Of a DNA stretch of 64,000 bases, positions 41,739 to 50,670 are shown in pieces. A program made the translations under genes and the position numbers. The DNA lies in contig JAFTKC010000019.1 in assembly GCA_017456055.1 (NCBI GenBank), forward strand, positions 1 to 64,000, given 5' to 3'. The DNA is from Clostridia bacterium (GTDB taxonomy: Bacteria > Bacillota > Clostridia > Christensenellales > Borkfalkiaceae). Below the pieces are notes generated by a model. It saw only the letters and a program-made list of their open reading frames with translations, had not been told where the DNA came from and did no database searches. How positions within the stretch are numbered: the first letter of the stretch is position 1; each line of letters opens with the position of its first letter.

Positions 41739-41776
41739 TTTGTTGAAAAAATTTTACAAAATATTGGATAAAAGCA

Positions 41777-41805
41777 TTGACAAAGAGCACCTAAAATGGT
41801 AATAT
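41777..41805 (+). promoter_or_regulatory. nrdD promoter
   Basis: TTGACA (41777-41782), 17-base spacer, TAATAT (41800-41805), 36 bases before the start codon. Confidence 0.72.
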
Positions 41806-41840
41806 AGTATCACTACGAAAAAAAGAGGAAGGGAATAGTT

Positions 41841-44210
41841 ATGTTTCAGGTAAAAAAGAGAGATGGTAAGATTGTAGAATTTGATATGTCTAAGATTACT
41901 ACGGCATTATCAAAGGCTTTCAATGCAAACCAAGTGGACTACACGGCGGATATTTTGAATATGTTAACGCTTCGTGTAGCGGCAAATTTTTCAGAAAAAA
42001 TTCAAAATAATTTAATATCTGTAGAAGATATTCAAGACAGCGTGGAAGTAGTGCTTATACAAGCAGGCTACGTAAACGTTGCAAAGAGTTATATTTTATA
42101 TCGTAAACAAAGAGAAAAAGTTAGAAATATTTCTAACACCATCGTTGACTACAAAAAGGTTGTAGACGACTATCTCAAGGTTGCTGACTGGCGTGTTAAG
42201 GAAAACTCAACCGTCACTTATTCAGTAGGCGGTCTTATTTTGTCTAACTCAGGTGCAGTCACTGCTAACTATTGGCTATCTGAAGTTTACGACGAAGAGA
42301 TTGCAGAAGCACATAGAAACGCAGATATTCATATTCACGACCTTTCTATGCTAACCGGCTATTGTGCAGGTTGGTCGCTTAGACAACTTATTAAAGAAGG
42401 TTTAGGTGGTGTTCCAGGTAAAATCACTTCTTCACCTGCAGGTCACTTATCAACCCTATGCAATCAAATGGTAAACTTCCTAGGAATTATGCAAAACGAA
42501 TGGGCGGGAGCACAAGCGTTCTCTTCTTTCGATACCTATCTTGCGCCTTTCGTTAAGGTTGATAACCTTACCTATAAAGAAGTTAAGCAATGTATTCAAT
42601 CGTTTATTTACGGCGTAAACACTCCAAGTAGATGGGGTACTCAATCACCGTTTACCAATATCACTTTAGACTGGGTTGTTCCAAACGACCTTGCTGAAAT
42701 GAACGCTATCGTTGGCGGAAAAGAAATGGACTTCAAGTATAAAGACTGCGTTGAAGAAATGAGAATGATTAACAAAGCCTTTATTGAAATAATGATTGAG
42801 GGTGACGCTAACGGCAGAGGCTTCCAATATCCTATTCCTACTTATTCTATAACCAGAGATTTCGACTGGTCTGAAACGGAAAACAATAAACTTTTATTTG
42901 AAATGACCGCTAAATACGGCACTCCATATTTCTCTAACTATATCAACAGTGATATGGAACCAAGTGACGTTCGTTCAATGTGCTGTAGATTAAGACTTGA
43001 CCTAAGAGAACTCCGTAAAAAATCGGGTGGTTTCTTTGGTTCGGGTGAAAGTACGGGTTCTGTGGGTGTAGTGACAATCAATATGCCTAGAATTGCATAC
43101 CTATCAAAGACTGAAGAGGAATTTTACGATAGATTAAAGAGATTGATGGACATCTCTGCAAGATCACTCAAAGTAAAGAGAGATACTATCGGCAAACTTA
43201 TGGAAGCAGGCTTATATCCATACACCAAGAGATATTTAGGCACTTTCAACAACCACTTCTCGACTATCGGCTTAGTAGGTATGAACGAGGCTTGCTTAAA
43301 CGCAAACTGGATAAAGAAAGATTTAACCGAAAAAGAAGCGCAAAACTTCACTAAAAATGTTCTCAACTTTATGAGAAACAAACTCTCTGACTATCAAGAA
43401 CTATACGGCGACTTATACAACTTAGAAGCAACTCCAGCAGAGTCAACTTCTTTCCGTCTAGCAAAACACGATAGAAAGAGATATCCTGATATTATTTGTG
43501 CAACCGATAACGAAAACACTCCATACTACACCAATAGTTCACACTTGCCTGTAGGATTTACCGAAGATATTTTCTCGGCGCTTGATATTCAAGACGAATT
43601 ACAAACCTTATATACTTCAGGAACGGTATTCCACGCCTTCTTAGGACAAAAACTTCCTGATTGGAAGGCTGCTGCAACCTTAGTTAGAAAGATTGCTGAA
43701 AACTACAAGTTGCCATATTACACTATGAGCCCAACTTACTCTGTATGTGCCGACCACGGCTACATTTCAGGCGAAGTTTACGAGTGCCCAATTTGTGGAA
43801 AGACTACCGAAGTTTATAGCCGTATTACCGGCTACTATCGTCCTGTACAAAACTGGAACGACGGTAAGAGAGCAGAATTCAACAATAGAAAAGTTTACGA
43901 CATTGATAATTCTAAGTTCACAGCAAAAGCAAAAGCCGTTTGTGATTGCAAGCAAGAAGCAAAGGCAGAGCAAGAATTGGTAGGACCTGTACTCTTCACG
44001 AGAAACGGTTGTCCAAACTGCAAAACAAGTAAGATGATGCTTGATAAAGCAGGCATAAAGTACGACGTAATCAACGCAGAAGAAGATAAGGAAACCACCT
44101 TAAAATACGGCGTAAAGAAAGCGCCTACTCTTTTAGTTCCTGTTGAGGGAAAGATTTTTGCTTACGACAACGCGAGTGAAATTAGAAAATATATTGAGAG
44201 CGTAAAATAA
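41841..44210 (+). CDS. nrdD: Anaerobic ribonucleoside-triphosphate reductase fused to a C-terminal redoxin
   Basis: A 789-residue class III reductase. An N-terminal ATP-cone (KKRDGKIVEFDMSKITTAL) is followed by the catalytic barrel, with cysteines in RSMCCRLRLD. A zinc cluster lies around YECPICGKT, and the glycyl-radical motif RITGYYRP has Gly664. The last 80 or so residues are a glutaredoxin/NrdH-like domain with CPNC at 724-727. It makes dNTPs without oxygen using a radical installed by NrdG. The fused redoxin and the overlapping trxB suggest a thiol-based rather than formate-based reductant; this is inference. Confidence 0.93.
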   Translation: MFQVKKRDGKIVEFDMSKITTALSKAFNANQVDYTADILNMLTLRVAANFSEKIQNNLISVEDIQDSVEVVLIQAGYVNVAKSYILYRKQREKVRNISNTIVDYKKVVDDYLKVADWRVKENSTVTYSVGGLILSNSGAVTANYWLSEVYDEEIAEAHRNADIHIHDLSMLTGYCAGWSLRQLIKEGLGGVPGKITSSPAGHLSTLCNQMVNFLGIMQNEWAGAQAFSSFDTYLAPFVKVDNLTYKEVKQCIQSFIYGVNTPSRWGTQSPFTNITLDWVVPNDLAEMNAIVGGKEMDFKYKDCVEEMRMINKAFIEIMIEGDANGRGFQYPIPTYSITRDFDWSETENNKLLFEMTAKYGTPYFSNYINSDMEPSDVRSMCCRLRLDLRELRKKSGGFFGSGESTGSVGVVTINMPRIAYLSKTEEEFYDRLKRLMDISARSLKVKRDTIGKLMEAGLYPYTKRYLGTFNNHFSTIGLVGMNEACLNANWIKKDLTEKEAQNFTKNVLNFMRNKLSDYQELYGDLYNLEATPAESTSFRLAKHDRKRYPDIICATDNENTPYYTNSSHLPVGFTEDIFSALDIQDELQTLYTSGTVFHAFLGQKLPDWKAAATLVRKIAENYKLPYYTMSPTYSVCADHGYISGEVYECPICGKTTEVYSRITGYYRPVQNWNDGKRAEFNNRKVYDIDNSKFTAKAKAVCDCKQEAKAEQELVGPVLFTRNGCPNCKTSKMMLDKAGIKYDVINAEEDKETTLKYGVKKAPTLLVPVEGKIFAYDNASEIRKYIESVK

Positions 44211-45127
44211 TGTACGATATAATTGTAATAGGCGGTGGCGCAGCGGGAATGACCTCTGCGCTCTACGCTTTAAGAAATAGTAAAAAAGTATTGGTTTTAG
44301 AGAGTGAGAGTTTAGGTGGACAAATAGCCAATTCACCAAGACTTGAAAACTATCCGTCAATCAAAGAAATCAGTGGAGAGCAATTTGCAGATAACTTATT
44401 TAATCAAATAATAGATCACGGCGCAGACTTCGAGATTGAAAAGGTAGTTGAGATAAACAAGCAAGAAGATAAAACTTTTATCGTTAAAACCGAGTATAAC
44501 GAATACCAAGCAAAATCGGTAATAATTGCAGCGGGAGTAAAGCATAGACATCTTCGCACTAAATCGGATAGCGAAAGATTGGTGGGAAAAGGCGTTTACT
44601 ATTGTGCAATCTGCGATGGTGCGTTCTATAAGGGAAGAGAAGTTATCGTTATAGGAGACGCAAATACTGCGCTACAATACTCACTACTACTTGCAAGTTA
44701 TTGTAAAAAGGTTTATATTTACACCTTATTTGATAAATTCTTTGGGGATAAGAGTCTAGTTAAGGCAGTCACTTCAAAGGAAAATATCGAATGGAGACCA
44801 AATACTTCGGTATGCGATTTTATAGGTGAAGATGAACTCGCTGCAATAGAATATAAGGATAAAGACGGAAATATCTTAACGCACGAAATTCCAGCCGTAT
44901 TCGTTGCAATTGGTCAAGTTCCAGATAACAAAGCGTTTGCAAACTTAGTAGATATAGATAAAGATGGCTACATAATTGCAGATGAAAGTTGCAAAACTAA
45001 AACTGAGGGCTTATACGTTGCGGGTGATTGCAGAACTAAAGCAGTTAGACAAGTGGTGACTGCGGTTGCAGACGGCGGAATTGCGGCAACCAACGCTTGT
45101 TTATATTTAGAAAGTCTAGAAAATTAA
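44210..45127 (+). CDS. trxB: Thioredoxin reductase
   Basis: A 305-residue FAD/NADPH enzyme. It has the FAD loop [17 protein letters not shown], the redox centre [10 protein letters not shown] with CAIC, an NADPH loop [12 protein letters not shown] that differs from the usual GGGDSA, and the C-terminal [23 protein letters not shown]. Its start overlaps the nrdD stop. It would reduce the redoxin fused to NrdD. The changed NADPH loop leaves open another electron donor. Confidence 0.88.
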   Translation: MYDIIVIGGGAAGMTSALYALRNSKKVLVLESESLGGQIANSPRLENYPSIKEISGEQFADNLFNQIIDHGADFEIEKVVEINKQEDKTFIVKTEYNEYQAKSVIIAAGVKHRHLRTKSDSERLVGKGVYYCAICDGAFYKGREVIVIGDANTALQYSLLLASYCKKVYIYTLFDKFFGDKSLVKAVTSKENIEWRPNTSVCDFIGEDELAAIEYKDKDGNILTHEIPAVFVAIGQVPDNKAFANLVDIDKDGYIIADESCKTKTEGLYVAGDCRTKAVRQVVTAVADGGIAATNACLYLESLEN

Positions 45128-45141
45128 AAGGAGATATAATT

Positions 45142-45294
45142 ATGAAATTTACATGTCCATGTGGCTACGTTTATGATGAAGTAATGGGTGATGAGGAAAA
45201 CGGAATTGCTCCAGGAACTAAATTTAGTGATCTTCCAGAAGATTGGACTTGTCCAATTTGTGGATTAGGAAAAGACGCTTTTGAGCAAGAATAA
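45142..45294 (+). CDS. Rubredoxin with a shortened first iron loop
   Basis: A 50-residue iron protein. The second knuckle, [13 protein letters not shown], is typical. The first reads [10 protein letters not shown], so its two cysteines are one residue apart (CxC) instead of two (CxxC). The rest ([20 protein letters not shown]) is ordinary. It carries single electrons in anaerobes, often for oxygen or peroxide defence. AAGGAG fixes the start at 45142. It follows trxB by 14 bases. Confidence 0.88.
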   Translation: MKFTCPCGYVYDEVMGDEENGIAPGTKFSDLPEDWTCPICGLGKDAFEQE

Positions 45295-45298
45295 AAAG

Positions 45299-45329
45299 AA
45301 ATAGTCTACGCTTTTTGCGTGGACTATTT
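45299..45329 (+). terminator. Intrinsic terminator after rubredoxin
   Basis: A 13-bp stem (AAATAGTCTACGC with GCGTGGACTATTT, one G-U pair) four bases after the stop, with a modest T-rich tail. Confidence 0.65.
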
Positions 45330-45369
45330 GTATTTTTCAATAATTTTTATAGACTTAGGGGATAATAAA

Positions 45370-46761
45370 ATGGAAGAAAAATTTAGAATAGAAAGTGATT
45401 CAATAGGTTCTTTAGAAGTTCCAATCGACGCATATTACGGAGTTCAAACGTTGAGGGGTTATCAAAACTTTAGAATTACTGGGCAAACGATGGATAAAAC
45501 CTTTATAAAGAACATAGTTTTAATTAAAAAAGCGTGTGCAAAAACCAATCTATATGCAAAAAATATAGACGAGAAGATGGAAAGCGCCATAGTTAAAGCG
45601 TGTGATGAAGCGTTAGACGGAAAGTTTGATAATGATTTTATAACTGATGCGATACAAGGTGGTGCAGGTACAACCGTTAATATGAACGTCAACGAAGTAA
45701 TTGCAAATAGAGCAACTGAGATTTTAGGTGGAAAAAAGGGCGAGTATATTTGCCACCCAAACGACCACGTAAATTGTTCGCAATCTACTAACGACGTAAT
45801 TCCGTCTGCTGGAAAATTAACGATAATTGATTTATTTTATAAACTTAAAAGTAGCGTAATCGAGTTGACGAAATCCTTAGATAAAAAGGCGATTGAGTTT
45901 AAGGATATAATAAAAATGGGTAGAACTCAACTAGAGGATGCAGTTCCAATTAGATTGGGGCAAGAGTTTTCTGCATACTCATCGGGCATAAAAAGATGTT
46001 TGACATTTTTAGAGAGAGCCGTAGAGCAAATGTATTATCTCAACATGGGCGGAACGGCAATCGGCACGACGATTAATGCAAATAAAGTGTACGTTAATAA
46101 TATTACCGAAAACTTGTCGAAGGTGACGGGATACGACCTAAAGCAAGCCGAAGATTTAATAGACGCAACGCAAAATTTAGACGGGTTTGTTTTAGTTTCA
46201 GGAGCATTAAAAACTTTAGCAGTAAACTTATCAAAAATGTGCAACGATTTAAGGCTTATGTCTAGTGGACCAAAGACAGGATTTGAAGAAATCGTGCTTC
46301 CCGCAATGCAAAACGGCTCTTCCATAATGCCGGGAAAAGTTAATCCTGTAATACCGGAAGTTGTTTCTCAAGTAGCGTTTGCCGTTATAGGAAACGATAT
46401 GAGTATAGCCATGGCGGTAGAAGCAGGTCAACTAGAACTAAACGCCTTCGAGCCGGTGATTTTCTATAAGATGTTTGAATCGCTAAAGTGTCTTGACGGA
46501 GCGGTAAAAACCTTAAAAGAAAATTGTATTGACGGAATAATAGCAAATAAAGAGCATTGCGAAGAGTTGCTATATGATAGCGTAGGTATTATTACTGCGT
46601 TATGTCCGTATATTGGCTATAAAAAGTCGGCAGAAATTGCTAAGAGAGCATTGAAGGAAAATAGACGAGTAAAAGATTTAATATTAGAAGAAAAAATTAT
46701 GAACAAAGAAACGCTAGATAAAGTGTTAGATCCATACGCAATGACTAGCGTAGAAGAATAA
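45370..46761 (+). CDS. aspA: Aspartate ammonia-lyase (aspartase)
   Basis: A 463-residue member of the fumarase/aspartase superfamily. It begins with RIESDSIGSLEVPIDAYYGVQT and shows NDVIPSA, KMGRTQLEDAVPIRLGQEF and the signature GSSIMPGKVNPVIPEV. Wording is closer to aspartase than fumarase. It interconverts aspartate and fumarate plus ammonia. The ATG at 45370 has AGGGG upstream; a GTG 51 bases earlier falls in the preceding terminator. Free ammonia from this enzyme is a conceivable link to the degenerate GatA, but only speculation. Confidence 0.88.
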   Translation: MEEKFRIESDSIGSLEVPIDAYYGVQTLRGYQNFRITGQTMDKTFIKNIVLIKKACAKTNLYAKNIDEKMESAIVKACDEALDGKFDNDFITDAIQGGAGTTVNMNVNEVIANRATEILGGKKGEYICHPNDHVNCSQSTNDVIPSAGKLTIIDLFYKLKSSVIELTKSLDKKAIEFKDIIKMGRTQLEDAVPIRLGQEFSAYSSGIKRCLTFLERAVEQMYYLNMGGTAIGTTINANKVYVNNITENLSKVTGYDLKQAEDLIDATQNLDGFVLVSGALKTLAVNLSKMCNDLRLMSSGPKTGFEEIVLPAMQNGSSIMPGKVNPVIPEVVSQVAFAVIGNDMSIAMAVEAGQLELNAFEPVIFYKMFESLKCLDGAVKTLKENCIDGIIANKEHCEELLYDSVGIITALCPYIGYKKSAEIAKRALKENRRVKDLILEEKIMNKETLDKVLDPYAMTSVEE

Positions 46762-46774
46762 TAGTTGATAAAAT

Positions 46775-46812
46775 AACAAAGGGGCGCAACCAAGAGGTTG
46801 CGACCCTTTGTT
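46775..46812. terminator. Bidirectional terminator between convergent genes
   Basis: AACAAAGGGGCGCAACC pairs with GGTTGCGACCCTTTGTT (one mismatch) around AAGA, between aspA and the decarboxylase gene. Confidence 0.8.
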
Positions 46813-46830
46813 CTAATAGGGGACGTTAAG

Positions 46831-48165
46831 TTATTCACATAAAACGTCACAATATTCAATTCCGTAATATAGTAAGCGTTCGATTGCGTTTTGGTCTACT
46901 TTTTCTCCACACACTAAAATTGGTACGGCAGGTGGGCAGTTTAGAGAAAGAGCCCCTAAAATTTTTCCGTCACAAAGGCGAGTTTCAAGTTTTTCGGTAG
47001 GTGATAGTAAAGCCTTTCTTATAGAGCAAACTTTTTCGCTACGTATAACGCTTGGTGGTAGAAGAATAATTTTTTCTTTCTTTTCTATAGCTAAAAGCAC
47101 GCTCGTTAGGTGAGATAAATCGCTTTTGCTTAGTTCTGGGGTTAGCATTAAAACGACGTAATCTTTGTCGTAAAATTCTACTACTATATTGTTATTGTTT
47201 AATATTTTACTTAGTTGCTCGCCAAAATATCCGTAAGATTTTGCGTCGAGAGTAATTTTTAAGGGCTCGTTTCCAATTAAGGAATAACCATTTAAGATAA
47301 GTTTTTCTTTTAGGTTATTAACTTCAAAAATAAAATCATTTAACTTCTTTTTATATCCGTCAAACAGATATGCGTTTATATTGTCAAGTGATTGTAAAAT
47401 TAGATACGATGGACTTGTCGAAGCAAAAAGAGATAAAGCGTTTTGCGCTTGCTCTACAAATTTAGATGGTAAGTTTTTAGATAAATGTAAGTATGAAGCC
47501 CCCGTAAGAGCAGGAAGAGTTTTATGCGCTGAATCGCAACACATATCTGCACCTAAATCGATGGGGTGTAAACTTTGTTCTAAAAATTTTAGATAACTAC
47601 CGTGAGCGTTGTCAACGAGTAGTATCACGCCGTATTTCTTGCAAATGCTTGATAGTGCCTTAACGTCTAGCATATTACCTAAGTAATCGGGTGTGGTAAT
47701 ATATACGGCAATAGGCAAAGTCGTTCGATTATTTAATGCTTTTTCAAGGTTAGATGGGGAAATATTGCAAGATAAATAATTATTATCTTCGGGATAAAGC
47801 CACTCCACGTTTAATCCTAAAAGACCTACTGCAGAAATAAAAGATTTATGTGCGTTTCTCCCTGCAAGAATATATGGATTATCATCAGTTTTGCTGTTTT
47901 TAAGCGCAAGATAAACCATCGCTCTTATAGAAAGAGAGGAGCCTTCCGTAGAATAAAAGGTGTTAGCGTTAAAAATATTACTTGCGTTAAGTTGACTTGA
48001 TTTGATAATGCCACTAGCATTATATAGACAGTCTGCGCCGTCAATTTCGGTAAGGTCAAACGCTTCTATACCGGTAAAATCCTTGCCTTTATGACCGGGC
48101 ACGTGTAAACGCAATTTATTTTCTTTTGCGTAGTTGTTAGTGAAATCCTTTATTGGTGTATCCAT
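46831..48165 (-). CDS. Orn/Lys/Arg decarboxylase-family PLP enzyme
   Basis: A 444-residue fold-type I PLP protein. The start RLHVPGHKG is the decarboxylase-family hallmark. LLVDNAHGSYL supplies the PLP-contacting Asp, and SAHKTLPALTGASYLHL carries the PLP lysine. It is short, lacking the N-terminal wing and long C-terminus of inducible decarboxylases, like the biosynthetic YaaO/SpeA group. The product (cadaverine, putrescine or agmatine) is undetermined. Its start overlaps the SCIFF maturase stop by one base, so they are cotranslated. Confidence 0.85.
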   Translation of the reverse strand: MDTPIKDFTNNYAKENKLRLHVPGHKGKDFTGIEAFDLTEIDGADCLYNASGIIKSSQLNASNIFNANTFYSTEGSSLSIRAMVYLALKNSKTDDNPYILAGRNAHKSFISAVGLLGLNVEWLYPEDNNYLSCNISPSNLEKALNNRTTLPIAVYITTPDYLGNMLDVKALSSICKKYGVILLVDNAHGSYLKFLEQSLHPIDLGADMCCDSAHKTLPALTGASYLHLSKNLPSKFVEQAQNALSLFASTSPSYLILQSLDNINAYLFDGYKKKLNDFIFEVNNLKEKLILNGYSLIGNEPLKITLDAKSYGYFGEQLSKILNNNNIVVEFYDKDYVVLMLTPELSKSDLSHLTSVLLAIEKKEKIILLPPSVIRSEKVCSIRKALLSPTEKLETRLCDGKILGALSLNCPPAVPILVCGEKVDQNAIERLLYYGIEYCDVLCE

Positions 48166-49550
48166 TATTTTTTTCCATTAAGAGCACGGGTTATAGCAAC
48201 CATTATTGCGCACTCCATTCTCTTTTTAAATAATACGCAACCTTTTTCATACACGCCACGAACAGAGCCTGTTGCGTGATATGCGTTAGCGGCGCAACCA
48301 CCCGAGCAATACAGTTTTGCCCAGCAGTCCCTACACTCGCTACGAGAATAAACGTTGCAAGTTAAAAATTCCTGTTGAACGTCAAAATTATTTACGCCGT
48401 TAAACACGTCGCCAAGTTTATATTTGTCGTCGCCTACGAATTGGTGACAGGGGTATAGGTCGCCCCAAGGGGTGACTGCCATATATTCAGTGCCCGAGCC
48501 ACAGCCCGAAATACGCTTATAAATACAAGGGCCACCAGTTAAGTCTATCATATAATGGTAGAAGGTAAAAGGGTTTCCTTCTTTATCTTTTTCAAGCATT
48601 AAGTTAGCAAGTTGTTCGTATTGCGAACAAACTACTTTAATATCTTCGTCAGTTAGTTCGGATGGGTCTCCGTTAGCACAAACTACGGGTTCCATTGAAA
48701 GTTCGTTAAACCCTAAATCGAGCATAACTTTTATATCTTCTAAAAAATCGGAGTTAGCGTGCGTAAACGTACCACGCATATAATAATTTTTACCATTACG
48801 CGCTTTAACTAGTTTTTGGAATTTAGGCACGATTTTTTCCCAACTGCCGTTGCCTGCGTAATCAACACGAAAACGGTCGTGAACGTCTTTTCTGCCGTCA
48901 AGACTTAAAACCACGTTGCTCATTTCTTTATTGGCAAATTCAATTACGTCGTCGTCGATAAGAACGCCGTTAGTCGTAAGGGTAAAGCGGAAATTCTTTC
49001 CTTTTTCTTTTTCTATACTTCTTGCATATTTAACGAGGTCTTTAACAACGTCAAAATTCATTAGAGGCTCGCCACCGAAGAAATCGACTTCTAAATTACG
49101 GCGAGTTCCGGAGTTTTCAACGAGAAAATCTAACGCTCTTTTGCCCACTTCAAAAGACATAAGAGCGCGTTCGCCGTGATATTTTCCTTGACTTGCAAAA
49201 CAATACGAGCAGTTAAGATTGCAAGTGTGGGCAATATGTAAGCACAAAGCCTTGATAACGCCTGCAGTTTTCTTTTTTAGGGTATCAGCCATAGGCATAA
49301 ACGAGTCTTTAGTAAAAAGTTTGCCCTTTTCTTTTAAGTATTCAACTTGCTCAAAGCACTCGCAAAGTTCTCCAGTAGAAAAACCTTCAACGTCCTTATA
49401 TTTAGCCGAAAGTTTGTCTATTATCTCTTGTCTTTTACACTTTTCGTAGAGTTCTATTACGTCGTAAGCAACGTCGTCAACGACGTGAACTGAGCCGGAA
49501 CAAACGTCAATAACGATATTTTTTCCACCTAATTTATATTGATGAATCAT
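48165..49550 (-). CDS. scfB: SCIFF peptide thioether maturase (radical SAM/SPASM)
   Basis: A 461-residue radical SAM protein. An N-terminal peptide-recognition region (about 1-95) precedes the SAM cluster motif CNLNCSYC, then FFGGEPL. A C-terminal SPASM domain with many cysteines ends in ECRDCWAKLYCSGGCAANAY. Family members install thioether crosslinks in the SCIFF peptide, whose gene lies just upstream. An AGGAG site precedes the ATG. A terminator-like hairpin between the two genes would make the peptide more abundant than the enzyme. Confidence 0.94.
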   Translation of the reverse strand: MIHQYKLGGKNIVIDVCSGSVHVVDDVAYDVIELYEKCKRQEIIDKLSAKYKDVEGFSTGELCECFEQVEYLKEKGKLFTKDSFMPMADTLKKKTAGVIKALCLHIAHTCNLNCSYCFASQGKYHGERALMSFEVGKRALDFLVENSGTRRNLEVDFFGGEPLMNFDVVKDLVKYARSIEKEKGKNFRFTLTTNGVLIDDDVIEFANKEMSNVVLSLDGRKDVHDRFRVDYAGNGSWEKIVPKFQKLVKARNGKNYYMRGTFTHANSDFLEDIKVMLDLGFNELSMEPVVCANGDPSELTDEDIKVVCSQYEQLANLMLEKDKEGNPFTFYHYMIDLTGGPCIYKRISGCGSGTEYMAVTPWGDLYPCHQFVGDDKYKLGDVFNGVNNFDVQQEFLTCNVYSRSECRDCWAKLYCSGGCAANAYHATGSVRGVYEKGCVLFKKRMECAIMVAITRALNGKK

Positions 49551-49594
49551 ATTTCTCCTAATAGTAAGCCTAAAATAAAAAAAATAATAAAAAT

Positions 49595-49612
49595 ACCGCC
49601 TAAAAAGGCGGC
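49595..49612 (-). terminator. Hairpin between scfA and scfB
   Basis: On the minus strand GCCGCC and GGCGGT arms around a T/A loop are followed by TTTTTATTATTTTTTTT. It is expected to stop part of the transcripts after the SCIFF peptide gene. Confidence 0.7.
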
Positions 49613-49629
49613 ATCAGTTTTTTGCCGAA

Positions 49630-49782
49630 TTAGTCTTCTTTTTCAGCATTTTCGCATTGTTGGTTAGCAATACCACAACTTGTTTTGCAAGCTGATTGGC
49701 AAGAAGTTTGGCATTCGCCGCAACCGCCGTTTTTTGCGCTTTCACAAAGATTACGAGTTTCGATGGTTTCAATATGTTTCAT
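49630..49782 (-). CDS. scfA: SCIFF ribosomal peptide precursor (six Cys in forty-five)
   Basis: A 50-residue peptide starting MKHIETIETRNLCESAKNGG and continuing CGECQTSCQSACKTSC. Cysteines lie at 13, 21, 24, 28, 32 and 36, with a seventh at 43. This matches the SCIFF family found in nearly all Clostridia, modified by the radical SAM enzyme encoded next. GGAGG sits before the ATG. Its biological role is not settled in the family. Confidence 0.95.
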   Translation of the reverse strand: MKHIETIETRNLCESAKNGGCGECQTSCQSACKTSCGIANQQCENAEKED

Positions 49783-49816
49783 GATGTGCCTCCACATTTA
49801 TTATTTACTTATTTAA

Positions 49817-49845
49817 ACTATATCATAAAACGGGCTTAAAGTCAA
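49817..49845 (-). promoter_or_regulatory. scfA promoter
   Basis: On the minus strand TTGACT, 17-base spacer, TATAGT, 35 bases before the scfA start. Confidence 0.7.
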
Positions 49846-49862
49846 TGCAATTAAATAGATTT

Positions 49863-50561
49863 CTACAAATCATATCCACGCAATTTAACCTTTTGAACGT
49901 ATTTTTTAGCAATATCACTAAACTCTATTGCAGTTTTTTCGTCAATAGGGGTTAAACCTGCGCTTATACAATTTTCTCCATCTTTAAATTTTTGCATAAA
50001 ATACGCCCTTGCACCTTTTATCCATTGACCTATTTTTTCAATATTTTCGGCAGTATGGTATTCCTTAATTAAAGTCGTTCTAAACTCGTAAGGAAAAGTG
50101 TTAGAAAGTAAAAAATCTACCGAATTTTTAACTTTTTCGGTATTGTAGTTTTTAATACCTATAATATCGCCGTAGCTTTCTAAGTCGTTTTTAATATCCA
50201 TAGCGATATAATCGATAAGCCCATGTTCTATAAGCGTTTTAACCATAGGTAAATTAGTTCCGTTTGTATCCAATTTAACCTTGTATCCAATTTCCTTTAC
50301 TTTTTCGCAAAATTCAGGCAAATCTCTTGAAAGGGTAGGTTCTCCACCCGTGATGCAAAGCCCCTCTAGAATACCTTTTCTTTTTTTAAGGTAGGATAGA
50401 ACTTCATCTTCTGGCAAAGTTTGTAAGTTATTATAGTCTAAAACTAGGGGAGAGTTATGACAAAAACCACATCTAAAGTTGCAACTGCCGGTAAAAACGG
50501 TAGCCGAAACGTACCCGTCGTAATCGACGAGAGATAGTTTTTCCATGCCGAAAATTTCCAT
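49863..50561 (-). CDS. nrdG: Anaerobic ribonucleotide reductase activating protein
   Basis: A 232-residue radical SAM enzyme. The cluster motif is CNFRCGFCHN near residue 27, followed by ITGGEPTLS and later KLDTNGTN and YIAMDIKN. This is the NrdG2-type activase, which installs the glycyl radical on NrdD. AGGAGAG lies right before the first ATG. It is about 5.6 kb from nrdD and on the other strand, so it is separately transcribed from a promoter that abuts that of dtd. Confidence 0.9.
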   Translation of the reverse strand: MEIFGMEKLSLVDYDGYVSATVFTGSCNFRCGFCHNSPLVLDYNNLQTLPEDEVLSYLKKRKGILEGLCITGGEPTLSRDLPEFCEKVKEIGYKVKLDTNGTNLPMVKTLIEHGLIDYIAMDIKNDLESYGDIIGIKNYNTEKVKNSVDFLLSNTFPYEFRTTLIKEYHTAENIEKIGQWIKGARAYFMQKFKDGENCISAGLTPIDEKTAIEFSDIAKKYVQKVKLRGYDL

Positions 50562-50587
50562 ATAAACTCTCCTTTTTTAGTAATTAT

Positions 50588-50639
50588 ATTATACTTTAAT
50601 CTACCAGTGCTTGTCAACCTCGTGAGTTTAGTGTATAAT
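50588..50639. promoter_or_regulatory. Divergent promoters of nrdG and dtd with a shared -35
   Basis: Rightward: TTGTCA (50611-50616), 17 bases, TATAAT (50634-50639). Leftward: TTGACA (complement of 50612-50617), 18 bases, TATAAT (complement of 50588-50593). The two -35 boxes occupy the same seven bases, so polymerase binding at one should exclude the other. Confidence 0.68.
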
Positions 50640-50670
50640 TATATAGATAAAAAATTTTAAGGATAATACT

